A stretch of 64,000 bases of DNA from Paenibacillus fonticola DSM 21315 (GCF_000381905.1 NZ_KB907264.1:1-64000), one strand, 5' to 3'; numbered from the stretch's first letter, positions 27,701-38,298 are shown. Numbers and translations are program-made. The notes: generated by a model from the letters alone, not told the origin.

Positions 27701-29068
27701 TCGATCATAAGCAGAGATGAATTTGCAGATACGGCCTATTTATGGGGACGAGGAGTATATATTCATCATTCCTTCGTTAAACCGGATTTATCGTTAATTG
27801 AGAAGACTTCCCTTGCCTGCGAACAATTGCTTGAGGTTCGGAGTCCTATTTCGATCGGGAGAATATACGGGCAGTTCGAAGGATCCCTTCAGGATGCGGG
27901 GGTGCCTAATGAATACGCTTTGTATACCTTATTAAGAAAATATGGTTCCTCATCGCTTCAACTCCGGAAATTCCCGCATATTTGGCATGAAAGCAATGGG
28001 TTCCAGCTCAATAATTCCGAGATGATTAAAAGTTACATTCGAGAAATGAACTGTCCTGTACAGAGAGAAGATCTGATCAGGGAGTTTGTGGAGAGCAGAG
28101 GCTGGAAGAGCTTTACTGTGGAGTACAACCTATCCACAGATCCTGATTTTGTAAGGGTAGATTATGGAGTAGTTGGCCTAAGGGAATTTTATTATTTAGA
28201 CCAAACAAATGTAAGAGAGCTGCTTGACAAGCTTACCACACTATTAGAAGGCCGCCCTATTCTTCACATCAATTTGCTATTTGATGAAATGAAAGAGTAT
28301 TGTAAGTCTCTTGATGTTCATGCTCCTTCTCTACTCTATGATTTGTTACAGGAATTTGCGGATAATGACATCAAGTTCATCCGTTTTCCTTTTGTGATCC
28401 CTGCCGGTCAAGATATTGAAAGAGTGAGTATGCAGGCGCTGATTGAACAATATATCGCTGATCAAAGCTTGGAGATGCCTGTTTCCCGCGAACAGGTTAT
28501 GCAATGGCTTACAGAAGAATTAGGCGCTAGAGAAGAATCCTTCGATCTGATCCTGTCAAGTTCTAAAGACATCATTTACTATGCCCGTGGTCAATATGGA
28601 GAGTACATTCACCAGGATAATCTGGGCTGGGATGATGTCAAAGAACAGCAGCTACTAGACTTGGTAAGTATGAGGCTGGAAGAAGCCTCCCGGGATGGAC
28701 GTCCATATTTATTAGCAGGGCAACTTTTGGATGCTGAATATTTGCCTAAGCTTAACATGCCTCTTGAATGGTCCGAAGATCTCCTTATCGACTTATTAAA
28801 GAAAAGTGATAAAGTGCAGCTCCTCGGTTCCTATGATGCCATTATTGTTTCTTTGTCTGACTCCGCAATCCGCAGGGAAAGCGACTTCGTAGCTTACGTT
28901 ATCGAGCGTTATTTTAGCGGGAAGGCAAGGGATAGGGAGTTATATCGGAAATTGGCTGAGCTGAGATACTCGAAGGATGGCCAATTACTCTACGAGACTC
29001 TTAAAGATATCGAGAACGGAATCGGAAGTATCCAAAAGAACGAGGAACACTTTTTATTGAAGTCTTAA
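24773..29068 (+). CDS. 1431-residue restriction-linked protein: DUF4145-like, HhH/alpha-CTD-like and sigma region 4-like domains
   Basis: The gene starts 11 bases after hsdR (ATG at 24773 behind AAGGGGA; a second ATG is 6 bases earlier). Residues about 15-125 look like the DUF4145 module that many HsdR proteins carry (RLFGEILA, 'IDRLHKLAREGLLSEEI', WLRMNGNAAAH). Residues 238-292 hold a small compact domain (VIDKRPFGGALWVVGG). Helix-hairpin-helix or alpha-CTD-like units occur near 475-505, 555-612 and 662-712, the latter two sharing 'TLGELP/VLGELP' and GVGATA. Residues 765-800 form a sigma region 4-like helix-turn-helix (TLEETGQQFSLTRERVRQIL). The C-terminal 600 residues suggest repeated winged-helix units. 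No nuclease or NTPase motif was seen. Function unknown. Confidence 0.75.
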   Translation: METSNFAFLQALHPELAALAEQAEGSLWLNPRGTLVQGRLFGEILATTISTQEKVEPVYAIKQIDRLHKLAREGLLSEEIRNKFEWLRMNGNAAAHSSDEIHPDLALTAHRHMYELSVWYVELYGSVDMEVPPYQMPVLKQQVGPQAELPPVLDPGLVEKVISDQLEAKLLPNLDEKFRSIEEALLRIANTQAAATAEVTATESSVKHPVLEKAEADDRASSPENSKEIAAELNCRNLAVIDKRPFGGALWVVGGWELKETLGTWNDQGIYFRFAKNGSQSTKRKPAWFMLGKDPSAERWVAAPPPIEESSMIHQPAKDVDPPKPETAAKQENGDQLNTTDVPSMGEQSASSTVVLEIQKEVETEASAPPNDDVLVPEKLLNQPIRGYGSDRLAETSASLSVVTFGEWNEERLMQLYEQQPKLLHDVMVQLWFFGFQFEGKLGRFLKLQRENNDGYIGNIEIDKRLDEVLTPDVCRLLGRFGITSTHQLSGIPVSSLAWLLRGRHGETVERIRVYEESIEEKAPESKQTEDHKIIRLNGEQLLIPEELCTTQIADLNIQGCNALLRGIQNNWNIHVLGELPEVLSILPTRIKGVGATALTKFFEQLKGLLGPEAVSSRDYLERFDASRRSLSVFEAGEIVWNDTVCPVSHDEAAIQLDDSSFLGIQKLISEIHGAGIRTLGELPSELERLQVFQGVGATAIDKFYSQLVHMLSRYRVEREEAAQLNAMTPEERITYAIEQIEQNWQDWLQGQDTSRGSKRNLELLRFRWNFARDGRKVTLEETGQQFSLTRERVRQILVRQNEKLANDTQQLASLIRSACQPLNGFFYYPFHATESFFQYLIADTLDAQGLVYLEEYGWWSERSSSEIESVTQSLQKTLKQTFKGTVIIEPMLQGTMTNLAESFKFPLELLYLFTKSALLPCNQGFILSNSKKADLVEMVLKNYPSGVEVYKKADELIEEANRIWPDSFSKDREFTSIISRDEFADTAYLWGRGVYIHHSFVKPDLSLIEKTSLACEQLLEVRSPISIGRIYGQFEGSLQDAGVPNEYALYTLLRKYGSSSLQLRKFPHIWHESNGFQLNNSEMIKSYIREMNCPVQREDLIREFVESRGWKSFTVEYNLSTDPDFVRVDYGVVGLREFYYLDQTNVRELLDKLTTLLEGRPILHINLLFDEMKEYCKSLDVHAPSLLYDLLQEFADNDIKFIRFPFVIPAGQDIERVSMQALIEQYIADQSLEMPVSREQVMQWLTEELGAREESFDLILSSSKDIIYYARGQYGEYIHQDNLGWDDVKEQQLLDLVSMRLEEASRDGRPYLLAGQLLDAEYLPKLNMPLEWSEDLLIDLLKKSDKVQLLGSYDAIIVSLSDSAIRRESDFVAYVIERYFSGKARDRELYRKLAELRYSKDGQLLYETLKDIENGIGSIQKNEEHFLLKS

Positions 29069-29087
29069 AATGGAGGGTTGAGGGAGA

Positions 29088-29165
29088 ATGGCACTGTGGT
29101 TATTTCGCGCCGGACGTTCCGGTGAGTACGAGTTGGCACGAAACGAATTTAAAAACAATCATTGA
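29088..29165 (+). pseudogene. Truncated restriction-endonuclease-like gene (N-terminus only)
   Basis: A GGAGGG...GGGAG RBS precedes an ATG 19 bases after the large gene, and the frame gives 25 residues starting MALWLFRAGRSGEYE, then stops. This opening strongly resembles Mrr-type and related restriction proteins, which begin with 'MxxWLVRAGxxGEYE'. The rest of the gene is missing. A minimal ssrA scar lies 76 bases downstream, suggesting that the insertion or deletion that made the scar removed it. It would have been the sixth gene of the operon. Confidence 0.6.
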
Positions 29166-29240
29166 TAGTAATATAGATCCATAACTTATTTGATTTAAAA
29201 GAGGTGGATAAATCCCGTATATCTTACCCTTCAATACCCC

Positions 29241-29258
29241 AGACTCCCTCGCCTCCAT
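29241..29258 (+). repeat. Minimal ssrA 3'-end copy C
   Basis: AGACTCCCTCGCCTCCAT matches the last 18 bases of copies A and E with one base lacking. It is followed at once by a terminator hairpin (29265-29294), the same arrangement as the longer copies. By itself the match is short; position and terminator make it credible. Confidence 0.5.
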
Positions 29259-29264
29259 TGCTAT

Positions 29265-29294
29265 CAAAAAAGATACCAGTACGGTGTCTTTTTT
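29265..29294 (+). terminator. Terminator behind copy C
   Basis: AAAAGATACC / GGTGTCTTTT stem (with wobble pairs) followed by TTT; it could end the restriction operon transcript. Confidence 0.7.
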
Positions 29295-29356
29295 GTATAT
29301 CAATCTATTATTATGGTGAAACTAATTACTATAATATTAGATTTGGAGTGAAAATA

Positions 29357-30019
29357 ATGACCTTAATGGCTACTAGGAAAGAATGGAAGCTTCAAATTAC
29401 AGATTACAAGAATTTAATTGAAAAACTGATCAAGAGGGGAGCGTTATTTTCTTTATTCAAACTTCAAACTGAAATGATTAGAGAGTTAACTGCTGCTGAT
29501 GAGCCAGACTTCACACAAAAAATAATTGCTGACTTTTTAAGCATATTAAAAGAGGTAACTGATGATTGCTTAACATGCTCGAAATGCCAACAACCATATA
29601 CTTTTAAGATTTGCACGGGGCTAAGCTATGAAAAGGATAATGGAATCGAGCTGACTTGTAACAGGTGTGGTGATTGTTTTACTCATTCTGAGAAGAGAAG
29701 TCATGTAACTTATTTTAACTTCGAAGCTTGGAGAGAAGTAGACAATTTAAGGAGAAGGTGTAGGGGATTCACGATAATTTATCGATTGATCCATTCCCCT
29801 ATGAAGGCATTTCTTTATATATACGACAAAAAAGAGATACGTCCTGAATTATGGATTAATGGCTATAGAATTTTTAAAGCGGAAGAAGTGAAGTGTTATT
29901 GGGATTATTCAAAAGGTTTAATAAAACAATGGAAGAAGGATGAGGAGCTACAGTCGTCTTTTATTCAAGTTGAGAATGGAAAGATCTACACGCTGGAGGA
30001 AGCTTCAAAGAGAGGGTAA
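29357..30019 (+). CDS. Hypothetical protein with two CxxC pairs
   Basis: A 220-residue protein; ATG at 29357 follows TTGGAGTG. An upstream in-frame extension would run through the ssrA scar and is rejected. A helical N-terminal region (1-70) is followed by CLTCSKC (about 74-80) and CNRCGDC (about 107-113), probably one zinc ribbon, then a Lys/Arg-rich C-terminal half with a 'WINGYRIFKAEEV' strand segment. The family is not recognised. It is AT-rich and lies between an ssrA scar and a toxin pair, so it is probably island cargo. Confidence 0.6.
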   Translation: MTLMATRKEWKLQITDYKNLIEKLIKRGALFSLFKLQTEMIRELTAADEPDFTQKIIADFLSILKEVTDDCLTCSKCQQPYTFKICTGLSYEKDNGIELTCNRCGDCFTHSEKRSHVTYFNFEAWREVDNLRRRCRGFTIIYRLIHSPMKAFLYIYDKKEIRPELWINGYRIFKAEEVKCYWDYSKGLIKQWKKDEELQSSFIQVENGKIYTLEEASKRG

Positions 30020-30074
30020 ATTAGGTTGGAGTTGCCATTAACCCTTGTTCTGGTTTGTGGCAATTCATTTTATG

Positions 30075-30081
30075 ATATAAT
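30075..30081 (+). promoter_or_regulatory. Extended -10 of the zeta toxin-antitoxin operon
   Basis: TGATATAAT (extended -10 element, TGNTATAAT) lies 33 bases before the antitoxin ATG; the -35 is poorly conserved. Confidence 0.5.
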
Positions 30082-30113
30082 AAGCATAACTTTAAAACCG
30101 GAGGGGATTGAGA

Positions 30114-30311
30114 ATGTTTGTTAATCGAGAACAACTCCAAAAAGTTTTAAAAAAAGCGAATCAACATGCGCGGAAGCAAGCAAAAGAGTCAGGTGCATCT
30201 ATTTATTATATAAAGAATAACAGACGTGTACGTGAAGACGCAGAGGGCAATAAGTTCGAGATCATTTTTGATGCAAGCGGAAAGCGGCAAGAATTTGAAT
30301 ATCATGAGTGA
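30114..30311 (+). CDS. Putative antitoxin of a zeta-type toxin
   Basis: A 65-residue basic protein starting at ATG behind CCGGAGGGG. A Lys-rich N-terminal helix (NREQLQKVLKKANQHARKQA) is followed by a small beta part. It overlaps the downstream kinase-type toxin gene by 8 bases (ATGAGTGA), the usual coupling of toxin-antitoxin pairs. It is shorter than the classical epsilon antitoxin and not obviously homologous to it. The antitoxin role is inferred from size, order and overlap. Confidence 0.65.
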   Translation: MFVNREQLQKVLKKANQHARKQAKESGASIYYIKNNRRVREDAEGNKFEIIFDASGKRQEFEYHE

Positions 30312-30879
30312 TACTAAACCCATCATGACGGTTTTTGCTGGTACCAATGGAGCCGGCAAAAGTACGATTAGCTTACAAATGAGAGAATGGATTGGCGAAC
30401 TGATTGACCCGGATCAGATTGCACGAGAATTAAGGCCAAATGATCCGCGGAGTGCTGATCTGTCTGCTGGAAGGGAAGCTGTGAAAAGAATCCGTTCTCT
30501 CATCAAAAGCGGCCTACACTTTGCCATTGAAACTACATTATCAGGCACCTTTGTTTTAAAACATATGCAAATTGCTAAAGATATCGGTTATAGCATTGTC
30601 GTTTACTTTATCGGCCTGCAAGACGTCCAAATGCATATAGACCGTGTAGCTTCTCGTGTTGAGCAGGGTGGACATTGGATAGCAGAAGAGGATATTCGCT
30701 TTCGATATGGTCAATCATTGCAAAATCTAAAACCTGCTTTAGCTATCGCAGATCAGGTAATCATTATTGATAATACATATGAGCCTTCCATTGTGGCTGA
30801 AGTCCTGAATGGTAAGATGATTTACTGTGCTGAGTCGACACCTGCTTGGTCTGAGACTGTTCTTTTGGAGTACAGATGA
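30304..30879 (+). CDS. Zeta-toxin-family P-loop kinase
   Basis: A 191-residue P-loop protein. Walker A is AGTNGAGKST (12-21), followed by 'LIDPDQIARELRP' and an ETTLSG element, the arrangement of zeta toxins, which phosphorylate UDP-N-acetylglucosamine and block cell-wall synthesis. A later 'HIDRVASRVEQGGHWI' segment fits the substrate-binding region of the family. Start ATG overlaps the antitoxin stop. The gene ends three bases before tmRNA copy D. Single-domain length suits chromosomal zeta homologues. Target specificity is inferred. Confidence 0.8.
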   Translation: MSDTKPIMTVFAGTNGAGKSTISLQMREWIGELIDPDQIARELRPNDPRSADLSAGREAVKRIRSLIKSGLHFAIETTLSGTFVLKHMQIAKDIGYSIVVYFIGLQDVQMHIDRVASRVEQGGHWIAEEDIRFRYGQSLQNLKPALAIADQVIIIDNTYEPSIVAEVLNGKMIYCAESTPAWSETVLLEYR

Positions 30880-30881
30880 TC

Positions 30882-30951
30882 GGGTGATACCAAAACCGTG
30901 ACTACACCCATAGTCCGTAGATACCTATGTGACGTGCCTTTGGACAGGTTT
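30882..30951 (+). repeat. tmRNA (ssrA) 3'-end copy D, lacking the acceptor end
   Basis: GGGTGATACC, AAAACCGTGACTACACCC, CTATGTG and GCCTTTGGACAGG match copy A in order, with a 9-10-base insertion after CACCC. The T-loop and the CGCCTCC end are missing. It is the reverse situation of copies C and E, which keep only the 3' end. It begins 3 bases after the zeta toxin stop codon. Confidence 0.7.
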
Positions 30952-31054
30952 ACCCAATTATCCATTTCATATGAATCCACAGCTCTTGTCAAAGTCAATG
31001 TCTCCTGTCCCATAGTGACATTATCACAGAACAATAGCAGCTGGAGAACAAACA

Positions 31055-31085
31055 TGTTGACGCTTTCAGAATCATGATATATAAT
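31055..31085 (+). promoter_or_regulatory. bgl operon promoter with overlapping cre-like site
   Basis: TTGACG (31057-31062) and TATAAT (31080-31085) with a 17-base spacer form a near-consensus sigma-A promoter. TGTTGACGCTTTCA (31055-31068) resembles a CcpA cre box (central CG, half-sites TG...CA) and covers the -35, so glucose repression by CcpA is likely. Confidence 0.75.
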
Positions 31086-31116
31086 CCAAGTTAATCGAAT
31101 ACACCTAATTAGACAT

Positions 31117-31182
31117 GTGACTGGTAAAGCGGGCAGGATCTAAGATGACAAATATTTTCTTTGTCATTTTAGGTCCTTTTTT
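31117..31182 (+). promoter_or_regulatory. RAT antiterminator site and overlapping terminator of the bgl operon
   Basis: GACTGGTAAAGCGGGCAGG (within 31117-31144) is a typical LicT/SacY-family RAT sequence. It overlaps the 5' arm of an 18-bp terminator stem (31135-31152 with 31160-31177, perfect with two G-U pairs) followed by TTTTTT. LicT bound to RAT would prevent the terminator and allow bglP expression. licT itself lies two genes downstream. Confidence 0.88.
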
Positions 31183-31237
31183 ATTTGCAAAAAAGCCTGT
31201 CCCCTTTCACAAATTTACAAAAGGAAGGAGCATTGAC

Positions 31238-34589
<3,352 letters not shown>

Positions 34590-34624
34590 TTCCCCATCTT
34601 TTTTCGATTAGGGAGGTGACCCAT

Positions 34625-35473
34625 TTGATCAGAATCAAAAAAGTGTTGAATTCCAGCGTAGTTTTGGTTGAGGATGATCAGAACAAGGAGTATATTCTGT
34701 TTGGCAAAGGCATCGGTTACGGCCAAAAAGCGGGCGATACCGTCGAGGAACACCAAGTCGATCAAATATTTGTACCCGTCGAAAATGTCAAAGTCAAAGA
34801 GTATCTTGGCGTATTGGATGCCATTCCTCCGGTATACGTGGAACTGACCGGGCAGATTGTGGCTTACGCGGAAAAGCAACTGCAAACCAAGCTCAACACG
34901 GGGATCTATTTTACCCTAATGGACCATTTGCATTTTGCGGTGGAACGGTATCACAAAAAAATCGCGATTGCCAACAAAGTGTTTTGGGAGATAAAAAATT
35001 ACTACGCCGAGGAATTTGCGATCGGCCTGTTCTCCTTAGAGCTGATCAAAGAGAAGCTGGACATCGAAATGCCCAAGGAGGAAGCGGCTAATATTGCTTT
35101 TCATTTAATTAATGCCCAAACCGGGGGGCAGGAATCCAAAGACGGCATGAAGATGGCCAAAATGATTAGCAGCATCGTCAACCTGGTGAGGTACTCGATG
35201 AATATTGACATGGATACGGAAAACGTCCATTATACCCGCTTTGTAACCCATGTTAAATTTTTTGTGGAGCGGTTTTATACGGATAAAATGCTGGAGGATA
35301 CAGACAACATCCTGTTTGAGCAAATCGCGAGTTTGTATCCTCAGGCGATGGATGGGGCTTTTAAGATCAAAGAGTATATGAACCAGGTGTATAGGAAGAC
35401 TATTCCAAACGAGGAGCTGACCTATCTAGCCGTGCATATTCACAGGCTGATCTCCCATAACCAGTTGGCCTAA
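34625..35473 (+). CDS. licT: LicT/BglG-family antiterminator
   Basis: About 282 residues: an RNA-binding CAT domain (1-57), then two PRD domains with the phosphorylatable histidines (PRD1 containing 'DHLHFAVERYH', PRD2 'TRFVTHVKFFVERFY'). It should bind the RAT at 31117-31144 when beta-glucosides are present, controlled by PTS phosphorylation. TTG at 34625 behind GGGAGGTGAC is preferred to the upstream GTG because it restores the usual short N-terminus (MIRIKKVLNSS). Confidence 0.93.
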   Translation: MIRIKKVLNSSVVLVEDDQNKEYILFGKGIGYGQKAGDTVEEHQVDQIFVPVENVKVKEYLGVLDAIPPVYVELTGQIVAYAEKQLQTKLNTGIYFTLMDHLHFAVERYHKKIAIANKVFWEIKNYYAEEFAIGLFSLELIKEKLDIEMPKEEAANIAFHLINAQTGGQESKDGMKMAKMISSIVNLVRYSMNIDMDTENVHYTRFVTHVKFFVERFYTDKMLEDTDNILFEQIASLYPQAMDGAFKIKEYMNQVYRKTIPNEELTYLAVHIHRLISHNQLA

Positions 35474-35495
35474 ACTGGACGGAGGTTCTTTAATA

Positions 35496-36095
35496 TTGAA
35501 AGTGAATAACATTATGATTTCGTTCATTGGATGTTTCATTATGGGCTTAGGCGTAAACGCAGGTTATGTCCCCGTTCACTTATTCAGTACAGGATTTCCG
35601 GGCATCGGGATTCTTACACTCTATACTTTGAATTGGAGTCCAGGCATCGTCGTGTTTGCTCTTAATATTCCTTTGCTATTCCTGGCTTGGAAACGGATTG
35701 GCCGCTCTTTCGTCATCCAGACCGTGATTGTTGCGGGGGCTTTGTCCGTCTTCCTTGACCTGCTGCATCCCATCCGGAATTGGGTGCATCCTCCCTTATG
35801 GTTAGGCATATTCATTGGCGGGGCGCTCTTAGGATTCGGATCGGGAATCGTTTTTAGCCGAGGGCTGACCAGCGGGGGCGTTGGCCTGGTAGGCCGGTTA
35901 ATTCAACTTCATTTTCCTAAACTAAAGATGGGTACGATTCATATTGCATTTGATTTTTTTGTACTTATACTCGGAGCCTTGGTCATGGATATCACGACAG
36001 CATTCTACACTTTCTTAGCATCGATCATTATGGGGCGTACGATGGACTTCACAAAATCGGTGCCCCATCTTATTGCAAGATTCCGCCGCACATGA
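35496..36095 (+). CDS. YitT/YczE-family membrane protein
   Basis: A 199-residue protein with about five hydrophobic helices, starting at TTG (or GTG two codons later) behind CGGAGG. The 'GVNAGYVPVHLFSTG' opening and glycine-rich 'FGSGIVFSRGLTSGGVGLV' are typical of YczE/YyaS/YitT (DUF161-like) proteins. Function unknown. It lies 22 bases after licT and is probably at the end of the bgl transcript, though not an obvious part of the pathway. A hydrolase fragment follows at once. Confidence 0.8.
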   Translation: MKVNNIMISFIGCFIMGLGVNAGYVPVHLFSTGFPGIGILTLYTLNWSPGIVVFALNIPLLFLAWKRIGRSFVIQTVIVAGALSVFLDLLHPIRNWVHPPLWLGIFIGGALLGFGSGIVFSRGLTSGGVGLVGRLIQLHFPKLKMGTIHIAFDFFVLILGALVMDITTAFYTFLASIIMGRTMDFTKSVPHLIARFRRT

Positions 36096-36570
36096 CCGAT
36101 ATTTATTGGCAAAACTCCTGCCCTGGTTCCGGTGGCAAATCCGGAATGGAATGCGCCCTGGTTCCATGCTGCGGCCGTCCCCGCTGTGAATATCGTCGCC
36201 ACGGCTCAGGCGTTAGCGTGTATGTATGCTTCACTGATTGGAGCGGGCGTACAGGGTAGACGGTTGCTCGATCCGGCTTCTGTAGCGGAGGCGACATCAT
36301 TGCATTTTGAAGGTAACGACGAAGTGGGACTCGCCCCCATTCGATTGGGGCTTGGTTATAGCCTTAGCCAAGAGGGTGATGTTATGGGCGGCAATCCCAT
36401 GGCTTTCGGCTATTCCGGTTTAGGCGGCATGACAGGATATGCCGACCCATCGGAGGGTCTTGCTGTGGCGGTGCTGTGTAATCGTATGAAGGTTAACCGG
36501 GGGGGAACGATCCCCTGATCGACTTGAAACGGATTTGATCCGTGAGAAGCTGAGTATGGCTGAATCCTGA
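36096..36570 (+). pseudogene. Beta-lactamase-family esterase, C-terminal fragment with frameshift
   Basis: The frame opens inside the sequence right after the YitT stop, without start or RBS, and reads 'NPEWNAPWFHAAAVPAVN', 'LLDPASVAEAT' and FGYSGLGGMTGYADP, the C-terminal half of an EstB-like class C esterase. The nucleophile part is missing. A seven-G run at about 36499-36505 causes a frameshift: with one base removed, the frame continues through ETDLIREKLSMAES to TGA at 36568. It is therefore truncated and frameshifted. Confidence 0.8.
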
Positions 36571-36726
36571 TTTACTAGCTTAAACGCTGCTTCTCCAGCA
36601 CCCATGACGGGCACCTCGCGGTGTCCGTTTTTGCGTTGTAGAACTTGAAATGACGGAACAAAGATGGCTTATAATAAAGTGGGCCAGGGGATATGGAAAA
36701 CTTGCATAGCCGACCTGAAGCTTAGT

Positions 36727-37047
36727 CTAACTGTGGGTTTTCTGAAGAAGAGAGTGACATATCCATAACGCGAGCACCCATAATAGCGGCAGATTTGCCA
36801 CGACATAAGCCCATTTAAAGGAGAGACGTTTGTAAAACAGCCAGCAAAAGTACGACAGAAGCGGACCTAGCGGATAACTCATTATAATTAGCACAAAGGC
36901 ATTTGCGTACCTTTTCAGGGAGGGGTCAATGGGACCACCAGACGAAAAGGCAGCGCCGATGAGCATCATAGGATATAGCAGCAGGGTCAGGCTATAAAGA
37001 ATGTTCAAAATAAGCAAAATCGTAAATGCATTTGAATTTTTCAACAA
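36727..37047 (-). CDS. Small membrane protein, 106 residues
   Basis: Three hydrophobic helices (about 8-33, 48-70, 78-100). TTG start behind GGGAGGAATC. Family not recognised. It lies 60 bases downstream of the lipoprotein gene on the same strand and may share its transcript. Confidence 0.6.
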   Translation of the reverse strand: MLKNSNAFTILLILNILYSLTLLLYPMMLIGAAFSSGGPIDPSLKRYANAFVLIIMSYPLGPLLSYFCWLFYKRLSFKWAYVVANLPLLWVLALWICHSLLQKTHS

Positions 37048-37107
37048 GATTCCTCCCGCTAGATATAAAATGTTATCAATGCTTTTAAAAGGATGCTGCT
37101 GCGGATG

Positions 37108-38298
37108 TCATCGACTCGTCACGACAAGCGCTTCCTTTTCCTCATCGATATGTACCGTGCTGTTGCTCACCATTTCAAAGTCGGATTGGGAGAGCCCTCC
37201 GCATTTATGAGCATGATATTGCAACAGGTTCTTTTTTTTCCCGTTCTTCTTAAGGGTCCAGCCCCCATATTTACTGACGAGGTAAGTATCCGAGCCTACT
37301 TTCCACTTATAATTACCTTGGTCCTGAGAAGACACCTCAATTCCAAGCAGAGCCAGTACGTCTTCAAAATCATCAATATGATATTGCTGGGTTGTCGTAC
37401 AATATTTGACCTGGTGGACAAAAACGTATTTATTTTCCTCTTTATAATGTTTTCTAACCTCATATTCCTTGCCGTTGACGATTACGCTTCCGAGTTCTTT
37501 CAAATGGCCTTCTATGTATCTTAGCGACTCGTGGTATTCCTCCATGGTGATCCAGGTGAACGAGTCCCTTTCCTTATCATAAGTCCCGTAATATCCATGT
37601 CCATATTCCCCTACTTCAACTTCGACGGGAAGCAGATCGTAGTTGTCCACATATTTTGCATAATCTCGTAACGTTTGCTCGATTTTAGCTAACAACTCTC
37701 TTATTTGCTCTTCGTCGTCGATTAAAGTGAAGAATTTAAACTTATAGGAAGTTCCCCAGTCATTGACGAGTTGTTTCGGGTGAATGGATTTCAACTGGAG
37801 TCCTTTTTTGGGATCAACGAAGCTGGCAAAATAGTCATTTCCCTTCGACGGGTATTCACTGAACACAGCTACCGATGTTTGGGCTGCATTCGTTTCGTAT
37901 TCGTGCAATCCGATTTCTTCCGGTTTAAAATATTTGGACAGCACATCCAAGTTAATTTGTTCTTCCCCTAATCCTAGGGCATAATCCATGACCGCGTATC
38001 CAAAGTTCGGCTTATCCCCTCCTTGGGTGTATCCATAATTGCGAAATTCAAATTCTCTTTGGATTCCGCGATTATCGGAAAATGCGACAACCCACCGGTA
38101 ACCCGATCCTTTCACAGGTAAGGGATTCGCTCGCCAATGGAATTGTTCTTCCTCCAGTACTTCATACGGGCCCAGAGAATAGTTGAGATAAGCACCGAAT
38201 TTCTTGATGTAATTCGTTTTATAATGCTCCGTACATCCTGACAGCAAAAGGACAAGCATGAGGCATCCCAACAACAAAGGTACGAATCGTTTTCTCAT
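37108..38298 (-). CDS. Hypothetical lipoprotein, 396 residues
   Basis: It starts with MRKRFVPLLLG, a hydrophobic core and a lipobox ending in Leu-Ser-Gly-Cys (19-22), so it is predicted to be exported and lipid-anchored. The mature part is rich in Tyr, Glu and Lys ('SYKFKFFTLIDDEEQIRELL') with no recognised domain. RBS AGAGGTG lies about 11 bases before ATG. Similar large lipoproteins of unknown role are common in Paenibacillus. Confidence 0.7.
   Translation of the reverse strand: MRKRFVPLLLGCLMLVLLLSGCTEHYKTNYIKKFGAYLNYSLGPYEVLEEEQFHWRANPLPVKGSGYRWVVAFSDNRGIQREFEFRNYGYTQGGDKPNFGYAVMDYALGLGEEQINLDVLSKYFKPEEIGLHEYETNAAQTSVAVFSEYPSKGNDYFASFVDPKKGLQLKSIHPKQLVNDWGTSYKFKFFTLIDDEEQIRELLAKIEQTLRDYAKYVDNYDLLPVEVEVGEYGHGYYGTYDKERDSFTWITMEEYHESLRYIEGHLKELGSVIVNGKEYEVRKHYKEENKYVFVHQVKYCTTTQQYHIDDFEDVLALLGIEVSSQDQGNYKWKVGSDTYLVSKYGGWTLKKNGKKKNLLQYHAHKCGGLSQSDFEMVSNSTVHIDEEKEALVVTSR

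Noticed and set aside
29204..29356. N-terminal extension of the CxxC protein
   Set aside because: The in-frame extension runs through the ssrA scar and its terminator; ATG at 29357 has a clear RBS.
31145..31237. Longer BglP start beginning MTNIFF
   Set aside because: This start lies within the RAT/terminator hairpin and has no RBS; the ATG at 31238 has GGAAGGAG and gives the normal family N-terminus.
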